From positions 248,001 through 312,000 of the forward strand of contig JBAIAA010000313.1 of the NCBI GenBank assembly GCA_037893245.1: a DNA stretch of 64,000 nt, given 5' to 3'. Below are positions 10,790-20,583 of the stretch, one piece after another (positions within the stretch are counted from its first letter, which is position 1; each line of letters begins with the position of its first letter). Under the pieces are notes generated by a model. The model saw only the letters and a list, made by a program, of their open reading frames with translations. It did no database searches and was not told the DNA's origin. Made by a program: the position numbers and the translations under genes. The stretch comes from Crossaster papposus. Lineage: Eukaryota > Echinodermata > Asteroidea > Velatida > Solasteridae.

Positions 10790-11700
10790 TCGTATTTTCA
10801 GTTTTCACGAAGAGACGAATTATAATTTGTTATTGTTTTTTAATAGGTATATTTTTTAAGTTTTAGATCTCACCTTTCTCTACGTTAATATATGTGTGCT
10901 TTAAAAATAGGCGATTTTTATATTTTTTTTAAGTGACCAAATTAAAACCTGATTTTCTCAAAACCAATGTTCAACTCCCCGTGGCCAAATTCGTTTCTTT
11001 TTGTAGAAGCGTGTGAAACTGAAGAAATTTAGTGTGAGAGTTGCTATGACGAATTTGAATAACAAATGTTTTAAAATAGCCGAGTAAACCTATAGGATGC
11101 AGGTTGAGTATTTTTTCCTCAGGTGCACGACGTCGGGTATCATGTTGGGTACAACGAATTCTTCTGACTACACCGTTGGGATCCCAGTAATTTGTTTCAC
11201 GCCAACTGACTTGTTGCCTTCGTTGCATCATCTTTAATCATTTCGACCCTCTGTGTACGTTTCGTTGTTTCGTTAATTGCCTAGACCAACCTTGATTGCT
11301 AATGAGGAGTCTGTGTTTGTTACTAGAAGCCGTGTCCGTTTGTACGCAGTGCCGCGCTGTTTCATAACGATTCGTGACTGTTTACGAACGAGATGTTATT
11401 CATTGTTTAGATTCAAGGTGATGTTTTCGTTAGTTTCAAGACGAAGTTTTTGCTTTAGCTAGAAACTGTAATTACCCGGGAATGCTCATTGGCTGTTACG
11501 TTGCCCGCTTCTAGCGTTAGCTCCACCCATGCTGTAAACTTGCGCCAATTATAAATGTTTCTACTTTTCCGCAAGTGCAGGCTCGTTCTTGATTGGATGT
11601 AGGCTGGCTATGACGTCAGCCTGGTCTGTGGTCTGCGGCTACTTAGCTGACGTGGCAAACTGTTGCCCATACTTTAAAAACAAAAACCACCCAATTCAAG
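10790..11700 (+). repeat. Promoter-like cassette P2, no first exon behind it
   Basis: A copy of the cassette found at 8346. It includes CCTAGACCAACCTTGATTGC at about 11280 and a following block (about 11510-11660) with TATGACGTCAGCCTGG. The TATA segment and the signal exon are absent here. The neighbouring copy P3 starts immediately afterwards, so the two form a tandem pair. Confidence 0.6.
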
Positions 11701-11929
11701 CTGAACAGGATTGACAGACTGTAAAACACTGTGATTCAAAAGACTGCCAATCGTTGAGAAATGTAATACAAAAATACAACTTTACTTGGAAATGTCAGCA
11801 CACCAGGAGCCATGATTTTACATGATGTTTCGGACCGCCATTCCCTAACAGTTCAGTAAAGTAATTCGTGATAATTTAGGCTTTTACAAATATATAATGG
11901 CAAATGTTGTATACATGGAACGTAAACAT

Positions 11930-12800
11930 TTTTTTTTTTAAAGGTGATTTTTTTGTAGAAGCGTGTGAAACTGAAGAAATTTAGTGTGAGAGTTGCTTTC
12001 TGATGAATTTAAATAACAAATGTTTCGAAATAGCCGAGTAAACCTAGGATACAGGTTGGGTATTTTTTCCCTCAAGTGAACGACGTAGGGTATCTTGTTG
12101 GGTACAACGAATTCTGCTGACTACACCGTGGGTATCCCATTAATTTAAAAGGCATAGGGGTAATTTGTTTCACGCCAACTGACTGGTTGCCTTCGTTGCA
12201 TCATCTTTAATCATTTCGACCCTCTGAGTACGTTTCGTTTTTTCGTTAATTGCCTAGACCAACCTTGATTGCTAATGAGGAGTCTGTGTTTGTTACTAGA
12301 AGCCGTGTCCGTTTGTACGCAGTGCCGCGCTGTTTCATAACGATTCGTGACTGTTTACGAACGAGATGTTATTCATTGTTTAGATTCAAGGTGATGTTTT
12401 CGTTAGTTTCAAGACGAAGTTTTTGCTTTAGCTAGAAACTGTAATTACCCGGGAATGCTCATTGGCTGTTACGTTGCCCGCTTCTAGCGTTAGCTCCACC
12501 CATGCTGTAAACTTGCGCCAATTATAAATGTTTCTACTTTTCCGCAAGTGCAGGCTCGTTCTTGATTGGATGTAGGCTGGCTATGACGTCAGCCTGGTCT
12601 GTGGTCTGCGGCTACTTAGCTGACGTGGCAAACTACGTACGTTTGAGTAGGCCTATTGCCGATGAACAATGAACGCTAACGAAGTGTTCAGCATTTCCGG
12701 CGTCTATAAGATACGGTTTCGAGCTACGATTTATTTAGTCTCTTTCCTGTCAGTCTGATCGTCGTTGCGTAGCTGCCTATTAAAGTCGAGTTGGTGTATC
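11930..12800 (+). promoter_or_regulatory. Promoter-like cassette P3, TATA at 12705
   Basis: Near-identical to P2 in its core and, unlike P2, followed by the TATA-bearing segment (TATAAGATA at 12705) about 315 bp upstream of the ATG at 13021. It contains TATGACGTCAGCCTGG with a CRE-like core. Promoter function is inferred. Confidence 0.45.
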
Positions 12801-13020
12801 GATCGTTGAAGTCGCGGATGAATAAATCTAAAACGAAATCTTGATCTTTGCATTATCGGGCAAAGCTTCGGTTTAGTTTAAAGTTAAGGCACTTCCCGAT
12901 TGTTGTCGAGTTATAAACGTGCGTATAGTAGCACTTTAGTTGACTGGCGTTGGTGTGTGAGTCGTTGATGATTACACCCCATAGCGGATTGGTGCTCAGC
13001 ATTCACCTAAATCTTGGAGA

Positions 13021-13066
13021 ATGGACGGAGCAGCAGCTTTGGTGCTGGTGCTGTCAACAATGGCAG
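13021..13066 (+). pseudogene. Signal-peptide first exon, type A, splice donor lost
   Basis: Encodes MDGAAALVLVLSTMA, the same leader as at 8962 and 27942. The donor that reads CAG|GTAAGATG in those copies is CAG|ATAAGATG here, so the GT is gone. Read-through would append intron-derived residues. It is most likely a dead first exon. The promoter cassette upstream looks as good as in the other copies. Confidence 0.65.
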
Positions 13067-13504
13067 ATAAGATGTATTATCTGTCACATGTGGTATTTAC
13101 TCGAATCCTTGACCTGCTTGTGGGCTTTCAGGATCAGGGGCATAGTGTGTTATTATCATTATCTTTCTGGTAATGAAACTAAGGATTCCTCAAAAGCGCC
13201 CTAGGCACTGTAGCTCGCAAGCCTGAAGAAACATGTAGAGAAAAGACAATGAGAAGAAGGTACAGTTTTGGAAAAAACCCAGGGAATCAGGCAGGGACTG
13301 AAAACCCACTCCACACTTCACAACAAGTTGACTTTGCTCTCACAAAAACATAATCAATCATGGCCCAGTGAAAGCCGTTTAGAGTCACAGAAAATTAAAA
13401 AAACAACGGCTGTTAATAATAACAGATAGGTCTTTAGTGCAGTCAGTATACTGTACTGATGCTGCCTCAACTGTTTCAAACAGTATTTTATACGCAAAAT
13501 CGAA

Positions 13505-13531
13505 ATCCCCCCCCCCCCCCCCCCCCCCCCG
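13505..13531. repeat. Poly-C run
   Basis: A run of C near CCTCCGCGACGCGG, at the position where the related copies at 9465 and 28450 read CTGCCCTTCCGCAT. It marks a local C expansion in this copy. Confidence 0.85.
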
Positions 13532-13559
13532 CATTGGCACCTCCGCGACGCGGCATTAG

Positions 13560-14030
13560 GTTTTTGGCTTTGCAGCTCATCGTTACCCGTCTGTACGTAC
13601 AGCGCGCGCAGCGGTAATCGGAGCTCAAACAACGTCCTCACGCGGCCACTATTATATGCAAATTAACTGAAGATATATGAACGCCTTGGATCAATCATTA
13701 AGTTGAGGTTTTGGGGGCGATGCTCATTGTGCTAATAGATTAGGCTGACCTTAATGGTCGTTTTCTTATTGGTCGATCGTTGCGTAGAAACTGCATAATT
13801 TTAGCTAGCGGTGAAATGTCATAGCTATAGCTCGCAGTTGCTTACGAAGACCGCCATCGTTGACATAATATTTTATCGGAGAAAGTTGAGTGATTTTTAC
13901 GAAGGCTTATAGAAATTACACATGAAGATTTGAACTGTCTTGCTTGATTAGTGAGGGTCGCAGTTATTTTCGCTCATTTTGCTGGGTATTTACTTGAATC
14001 ATGTTGGCAATGTTATGGTCAAAACTGATT
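13560..14030. other. Non-coding stretch
   Basis: No gene and no clear repeat is seen between the end of the third first-exon unit and the Harbinger-like element. Confidence 0.5.
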
Positions 14031-14288
14031 GGGCTGTAACTACAAAAGCTGTTTATCTTTATGCGAGTGTAGTATATAGACGTGGATAAATCCAAGTTAC
14101 ACGCGTCTTCCTAAACACCTGAATTAAACAACTCTTACTAAATATCTTAAATGGTTGTTTAGTTATCCTCGTGTAACTTTGACAGTCTAAACTTATTGAC
14201 CGTGGTTCCTATTGTTAATTACATTGTAATATAGAGGATTGCGCAACAGTATGAACACACGATAGCCCTCAGTAGATAAATCTTTAGC

Positions 14289-14516
14289 TGGAGCCAATTT
14301 CATAAAACGTGTAAGCACAAAAACTTGCTTAGCATGAAAATTTTTCCTTGGGAAAAAACAGGGTTACAAACCAAAATTTCAGTTGATGTTTATTGTTTGT
14401 GACTAGTATTCAGTTCTTTTTTGCTTTGAAGAAAAAACACATGGAGTTTAGGCCGATAACCTGTTTTTACTGAGCAAAACTTTGTTGTGCTCAGCACATT
14501 TTTGTGCTTACATCAG
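14289..14516. repeat. SINE/MITE-like repeat with inverted GCTTAGCA and AGCACAAAAA words
   Basis: Starts GGAGCCAATTTCATAAAACG and carries AAGCACAAAAACTTGCTTAGC. Near its end it has the inverse words GCTCAGCACATTTTTGTGCTT. It sits just upstream of the Myb-like gene inside the Harbinger-like element. Confidence 0.5.
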
Positions 14517-14549
14517 GTCTTTACTCAGATACTCTACAGCCTGAGCCAT

Positions 14550-14780
14550 ATGGCTGATACCAAAAGGCAACGCACTGACAGTTTCACTGCTGACGAAAGG
14601 GTGGCTCGCGTTGAGATCATGAGGAACTTTATTTCCATTATTGGTGACAAACGATGTGACACTGAAGCCAACCAGAAAAAAGCTGATGCATGGAAAACTA
14701 TCACTTCAGAAATGTCCATCTCGTTTCCTGACCGTAAAAGCCGATCTGCTATAAGGACAACAAAGAATTGGGTGTTCTAA
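14550..14780 (+). CDS. Myb/SANT-like DNA-binding protein, truncated (transposon-encoded)
   Basis: A 76-residue frame starting MADTKRQRT. The stretch FTADERVARVEIMRNF, then KKADAWKTITSEMS and RSAIRTTKNWVF, follows the helix pattern of the Myb/SANT-like domain in Harbinger second proteins and related trihelix factors, with Trp at the helix positions. In that family the protein helps the transposase enter the nucleus and bind DNA. The frame stops soon after the third helix (NWVF, TAA), where family members continue with a Lys-rich segment and tail, so it is probably a truncated relic. The ATG at 14550 is the first that gives the full domain. Confidence 0.55.
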   Translation: MADTKRQRTDSFTADERVARVEIMRNFISIIGDKRCDTEANQKKADAWKTITSEMSISFPDRKSRSAIRTTKNWVF

Positions 14781-15224
14781 ATACAATCCGAGAAGTCCAA
14801 GTCAATCGCTCAACGTGTCTTCGCTAACTCTGAAACGTCTGATGAAATGTTCCTCGTCATATATTTTTCTAAGGGAATCACCTTGTCCCTAAAAACTCTT
14901 GGTTCACGTTGGTGTTGGCGACCATGACGATGTTCTTGTTAGTTGGCCTCCTCTTGTGCAATTAAGAAGATTTTACGCGCATCTATCCTGTCCAACTTTC
15001 TACCTGTCTGTGAACATATCTGGCTTCTAAATGACACAGGATACTCACTAAACAACCCCCGTACCATGTTTAAGAATTGCTATTGTTTGTTATAAACACA
15101 TGTTTAACTCAAATAGTCATTTAAACGCGGCTTACTTAAAACAAGCTTTGTAGTACCAGGTTTAAACAGTGACTACTAATTTTTACGCATCTAATGGCTT
15201 AAACAGCTTTCGTAGTTACAGCCC

Positions 15225-15590
15225 GTTGTGTTTAGCTGCTTAGTTCTGAGTTTTGAACCGCGGCGACTGGAGAAGGCCGCGACTCTATTAAAACGTGTCA
15301 AACTCGGCCCTACATTATATCGCACGCATCTAATCTAGATAAAAAACGTGCCTCGGTAAAACGCGGAACTCTGATAATTAAATGCCTTGCCGGCTGAATT
15401 TTGCAAAGAAAATAACTAGAGGTTATTGAGGATATAAGATACTTGTACCTGTTTAAATTACGTCATTGCGATCATTTTGAAGGTTGGTTCTGCAGCCGTA
15501 AACATGCCCCCTCCCCACAGCGTTGGACCATGCTTGGACCATACAATGTGGCGATAACACGCAGACCAGCATGCCTGGGTATAATGCCGA
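15225..15590. other. Non-coding stretch
   Basis: No gene is seen. Short GC-rich islands (CCGCGGCGACTGG) occur but no repeat structure stands out. Confidence 0.45.
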
Positions 15591-15812
15591 TTATGCGGCA
15601 ATAAGAAACTGACCAAACACGCTGAAAAACGCTGAGTACCTGGCCATACGTGCGAGCTCCGAGCAAAATGGGGTTGCCTGAAAAATGATGGATTTCACAT
15701 AACCTGTCGGCAAATTCACAAAAACATCGTGACCACGAAGAAAGGATTCTAAGGCCTTTCGCTGCTCGGGTCTAAAATCTTCGAGGGATAATATTTTCGC
15801 TGCAGAATTCAA
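15591..15812 (-). pseudogene. RecQ-like helicase N-terminal fragment
   Basis: The minus strand reads FRPEQRKALESFLRGHDVFV, then NLPTGYVKSIIFQ, which is the Q motif and Walker A region of a RecQ-type superfamily 2 helicase. The Gly before Lys in the expected GYGKS is Val. The similarity ends about 20 residues later in unrelated sequence and a stop. No ATG lies at the start of the similarity. It is a broken fragment of unknown origin, from a host gene or a helicase carried by a transposon. Confidence 0.6.
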
Positions 15813-16241
15813 ACAACACGACAGATCTTCAGACGACAGACGACGCTAAATATCCGCCATTTTGTCTAAAATGTCATGCTGCAAATAAGTAACTGCATAA
15901 AATTTGATGACGTTGGGATTCAACCGCGTTGTGATTGGACACTCCACATTTTAGCCCCATCTTATCTGTATTCGCATACGAGGTCATGCGCTAGAAATGT
16001 GGCGCAAAATATAGAACAAAACATAAGATTTCCAAAACGATTGATCCAAGGCGAAAAAGTGGCTTTAGTTGATTTGCAAAAATAGTGGCAGTATGAGATC
16101 GCTGTTCGCGCTGTATCTTTGCACGGGGAGCGCAAGCTAGCAGCATATGCGGGGCGCGCGTGGCGTGTTCTTGACGGATAACGACAGACGGATAACGACG
16201 AACGCGCATTGACCAAGGCTACTCGCAGGGTTAAAACATCT

Positions 16242-18458
16242 CTAAATATAAAAAAACGGTTCTTGACAACTAGCCTGCCAAAGTTTTAGTGCCAAGTGCT
16301 GATTTGTAGGGATGCTGTTGTATACAATGGTAGCATTCACCAAGCAGATGTCAAGAATGGCCACAAAAACTTTTTTCCACAATTTCATCGATTTGTGAGG
16401 GTGCGAGTAGTACTGACACATTTGTGCTGCGAGATCACTTCCTCCCATGTATTTATTATAATCATTAACGACAGAAGGTTTTTTGATTGTACGAAGTCCA
16501 CTCCAACTGTTCTTGCTCCGAATGTCTTTCGTGTCAATATTGCAGTTTCCAACAGTTGTGAGAAGAGTTACACGCTTGGCATCCTGCCAAGCGACGCACA
16601 GTTGGCGGCTTTGGTGTAAGACTGGGGGTCAGCACCTCTTATCATGTGTAACTTTTTTGGGTTTGCAAAATCTGGAATCCCCAGTGTGGTGTAGCGTGCA
16701 TTTCCACAAGCTCTAAACTTTAACTGTGATAACTTGCAGATGAGAGCTGGGCTTGTGTACCAATTGTCCATGAAAATGAAATGCCCCTTATTTTCGAGTC
16801 CTGTAATTAGGTCGAGGACTACATTCCCAGCAGATGTAATATTAGGTGAGTGGGTTGTGTTGAAGCATAACCAATGGAGGGTCGACTGAATTCCTTTGAT
16901 GTTGGCTTGGAGCCGGTGAACACCTTCCAAGCACAGATATAACCAGTTTCTGACTCGTTTAATGAAACACATTTTAATCCCCATTTAGCGGACCTTCGTG
17001 GCATGTACTGTTTGAACTTGATCATTGTCTCATCGGCCTGGCTTGCAAAATGCGAGGAAAGGATGGCAGTACAATGTCAAGCAGCGGGCGAACCTTGGAC
17101 AGTTTGTCAGAGGGAGCATCTCCTGGTTGAGCTGTGCTGTTGGCAAGGTGGAAAAATCGAAGGATCGCAGTGAATCGATTGCGAAACATGGTCGCCGAAT
17201 ACAGGGGACTTCGCAGAACTTCGAACCTGGACGAGTACATGCTGAAGCAAGGCCTTTTGTTGATACCCATGCACAGAAGCAAGGCCACGAATGCCATAAT
17301 TTCAGGAACATTAGTTGGATTCCAGGCAGGCTGATAATTGGCCACATCTGCACCCATTGTTTGGTCTGCTTAGCGATTGGTCTAATCCACCATCAACTCC
17401 CACACTGCTTGGCAGAAGAAGAGCTGAAAAATTCGCATGGGCGTCAGTTGACTGAAATCTTCCGTACAGCCAGTCTCTTCACTGAATTTCATCGGTGGAT
17501 GCTTGCTGTAAGAGGTGCTTGCTTTATTTCATCCACACCTGAAATAGAAACATTCAAATAAGGTTAATGGGACACTATTCATTTCACGGCACACCTTTTT
17601 TTTTTTGGGGGGGGGGGGGGAGGGGGGGGGGGGGGGTCAAACGGATTTATCCGGAGTTTAGTATTTTTTGGGACGACGTACGTTGGCTGACCATTTTTGG
17701 AAATTGCTAAACAATGTTGATTTTGTTAAAACAGAACAGCACACCAGGTGCCCTGATTTCACAGGATGCTCGAGACCATTCGTGAATGTCAAATATGGTC
17801 ATATATTAAATGAAGTATTGTTGTATTACCTTTAATTACAAACTGTCCTTACAATGCTGTTTTTGGACGCTCGTATCTAGTGTTCCCACTTAAATAAGTC
17901 TCCTTTTTTAACTAAATAAAATCCCCTGAAATAAAATCTCCTTTTTAAAGATTATTATTATTGCTGCCTGTCTTTTCAGTAGTTGAAGAAGGCCCCATTC
18001 AGTGGAATTGAATTTGTTGTCACCATTACATTTGAAGTCCCATCTGAAATTAGATTTGGATGCAAAATCATCACACTAGACTTTGCATAATTCAGGTTAA
18101 TAATTTTTGTTTTCATTTCATTTATTATTTCGCAGGGCACAAAAATAGATACAAATTTACAATCAATAGAAAGTTAAGAATATCTAAACAAAAAACCTGT
18201 TAAAAAAAACACACAATTTTTGTTTCCAATCAGTAAAAATAATAATAATATTTTCATCAATTTCTAATAAGATTCCTCCATGGTTGAACTCTTTTCAGTA
18301 ATCTCCCTGTAACTGTAGTTTGGCTTTGCCGAAGAAGATGAAGGAGTTGCTTCTTCATCACTTTCGTCAGATTTTGCTACAGAAGATTCATCATCGGACA
18401 TATTTGAACCGCTATCTGCAACGATTTCCTCCAAAATCTTGGAAGCGTTTTCGGCCAT
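16242..18458 (-). pseudogene. piggyBac-family transposase, broken
   Basis: Pieces of a DDD transposase of the piggyBac family lie in order on the minus strand. An acidic N-terminus (MAENASKILEE, SDDESS) ends at 18264. The conserved middle follows (YQPAWNPTNVPEIMAFVALL and KLSKVRPLLD, 17357-17022). Next comes the first catalytic Asp in ADETMIKFKQYMPRRSAKWG near 17035, the second in FMDNWYTSPALI near 16770, and the third in MGGSDLAAQM at about 16448. The conserved pieces fall in more than one frame, with a frame change near 16900, so this copy is dead. The gap at 17360-18260 contains a poly-G run and may be an intron or inserted DNA. No zinc-ribbon tail is seen at its left end. Confidence 0.8.
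17597..17637. repeat. Poly-T/poly-G run
   Basis: A T run followed by about 28 bases that are almost all G, inside the piggyBac remnant. It could form G-quadruplex structures. Confidence 0.85.
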
Positions 18459-18459
18459 T

Positions 18460-18715
18460 ATGGCAGCTAAGTGGCGTGGGCATGCATAGTGCTTTTCGCA
18501 CGCGCGCGTCCTGGCTTTTTAAGCCAGATTAAAACCAATAATAAACCACACAAAAAGTGAGGGCGCTGTTCATATTTCAGTTGCCAACAAAAGCGCTCGT
18601 GCCATCAGAGAACGCTGGTCACGTAACGACGATTATCATGGGGACATATAAACTCTTTGGTTGCCAACGTCTATGCAAATTTGAGCCCAGGTGGCGCGTG
18701 TGGTACTCATAGGGT
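18460..18715. other. Non-coding stretch between piggyBac relic and duplicated block
   Basis: No gene is seen. This is the 5' flank of the acidic N-terminal piece of the transposase. I did not find a convincing TTAA terminus. Confidence 0.4.
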
Positions 18716-18718
18716 TAC

Positions 18719-20583
18719 ACCTTTATTAAATGCGACGATTCAGTGAGGGTTACGCCTAGTTGAACGAGTAACAAACTCAAAGAAGCTCTTGAATCATTCA
18801 TTCTCGGCACTGCGCGCTTCAGTAAAAAAAACAATTATGGAGCATCGAAACATTTCCATTCATTGCCAAACACAAAAAACAACAAACCAATTTGCAAGCT
18901 GGAGGCAAAAACAGGTATAGCTCGGTTTCTTTTTATGTATTTCTAGAAATAATAATAATTTTGAAGCTATGCGCTGGTTCCCGATCGACTATATTGGAAT
19001 AATGAATGGAAACCTGTTCATACCATTGAAGATATATAATAAAGAACGTGTACTAACATCAATGAAATTCGGGTCAGTCCCTAAATAAGCTGGGTCCCAA
19101 AGTGTGACATTTGTGTGTGTTGCGGTTATACCTGACCGATTGAATTTCTCCTCCAACTGAAATTAACTTCCAACCTTAACTTAATGAACTTGTTCTATTT
19201 TGTTTGCATGTATACTTTGTTTTATGTTACCGCTCTATGTGATATTAATATTAAAAGGCATCGAAGAATGTGCCCTAAATTCACTGGCGGCACCAGACTC
19301 CGGGGAAATTTAGATACTAGATGCCCTGTGGTTCAATCCGAGGCATTTCCTGGCCACTTTTCCCTGGCTTTTTGAGCTGAAAATGCATGGAAACTTTCCG
19401 ATGCTGCAACCACGCCACTGCGGTTTTTTTTAAACAAGGATCTAACAACCATTATAATAAGCAGTGGAGACCAATATCAGTTATTATACTCGGCACGGGT
19501 GGACTATCAAACAAGAACTATCAAATCAGATCACGAAGCTCATCAGCGTTTCCCAGCGCCGCGCCTAGCGCCTACCTATAGTCGGTAGTCCGTAATTTGT
19601 GAAGGCCGTACGATTATGTCTTCAATGGATTTTCGTTCATTGCATTGAGGAGAATGGACGGAGTAGTAGTTTGGGTTGTGCTGCGGATATCAGCATTGGC
19701 AGGTAGCTTCGATTTTTGATAACGCACCAAATCCCATTTCATAGTGATCGAGTCAGTAAATTGAATTTTTTCTCCAGTAATTGAACGCTGTGTACGTTTT
19801 AAATGTACTTGACAGATAGGCGCAGGATTATTTTTCATAACTTTGTTTTTGTTTTTATTTCAATAAAGTGTTTCTGTTTTGACTATGCAACTAATACAAG
19901 ATGCCAACTAATACGAGATAACAACATCGCCTCGGGTCATTAGTCCAGGCTCATGAGCCGGTTTATCATTATCACGGACTCATTGTATTGCGCATGCTCA
20001 ATTAGTGACGGTTATGATATTTAGGAGAGTGACACCGGTCATCATGGTTGTACGTTTTAACCTACCAAACTTGACTCCAGCGAGTACGTAGTGCGAAGCC
20101 AATTACCGTACGGCATGTGGTCCGGGGCCCGGCATGTGATCCCAGGCACCAATAATAATATAATAATACAAAATATTTATACCGCGCTATACCAAGCTCA
20201 TAGAGCCTGACATGAACCAAAAAAGTAGACAACAAATAAAATAAAACAATAATACAGAAACAAATTAAAGAACAGCGATACAAACAATGCGAATACAGGG
20301 GAAAACAGATTAATACAGGCAAAAACGGATTAATCGAGGTTTTGAAAAAAGGAGTGTTTTTAAAGAACGCTTGAAAATTAACAACGACTCCGCCTCTTTC
20401 AGATCTACCGGGAGTTTGTTCCAGAGACGCGGGCATGTTACTCTGAAGGAGTTATCTCCGGCTCTCTTGTTGAATTTTGTATCGGTATCAAAATAGGAGA
20501 ATAATGTTCATGTTGATTTTTAGGAAGGTATGTGCCCCTCGTTAGAAATTATGTGATAGCAATGCAAGAGTGGCAACTTTTTG
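18719..20583 (+). repeat. Duplicated block D1 carrying a first exon (pair of 33955-35819)
   Basis: About 1.87 kb that reappears almost unchanged at 33955-35819. It starts CTTTATTAAATGCGACG and ends GCAAGAGTGGCAACTTTTTG. It contains about 0.9 kb upstream of the type V first exon, the exon itself and the start of intron 1 with a dispersed repeat. By eye the pair differs by only a few percent, much less than the A/B duplication, so it is younger. Confidence 0.85.

Larger units (their letters stand above)
14031..15224 (+). mobile_element. Harbinger-like TIR element with Myb-like ORF
   Basis: The ends are 25-bp inverted repeats beginning GGGCTGTAACTAC (14031-14055 and 15200-15224, one mismatch). 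Inside is one short gene for a Myb/SANT-like protein, typical of the second protein of PIF/Harbinger transposons. No DDE transposase is present. A SINE-like palindromic repeat is nested at about 14289-14516. The flanks do not show a convincing 3-bp duplication, so the superfamily call rests on the Myb-like protein. Confidence 0.6.

Noticed and set aside
13067-13068. AT at the donor as a possible AT-AC (U12) intron
   Set aside because: U12 donors read ATATCC. Here it is ATAAGATG, a one-base change from the GTAAGATG of the sister copies.
16205-16230. GGGTTAA near 16215 as the left end of the piggyBac element
   Set aside because: The orientation is that of an element ending to the left of the site, and no matching inverted end was found near 18500-18700.
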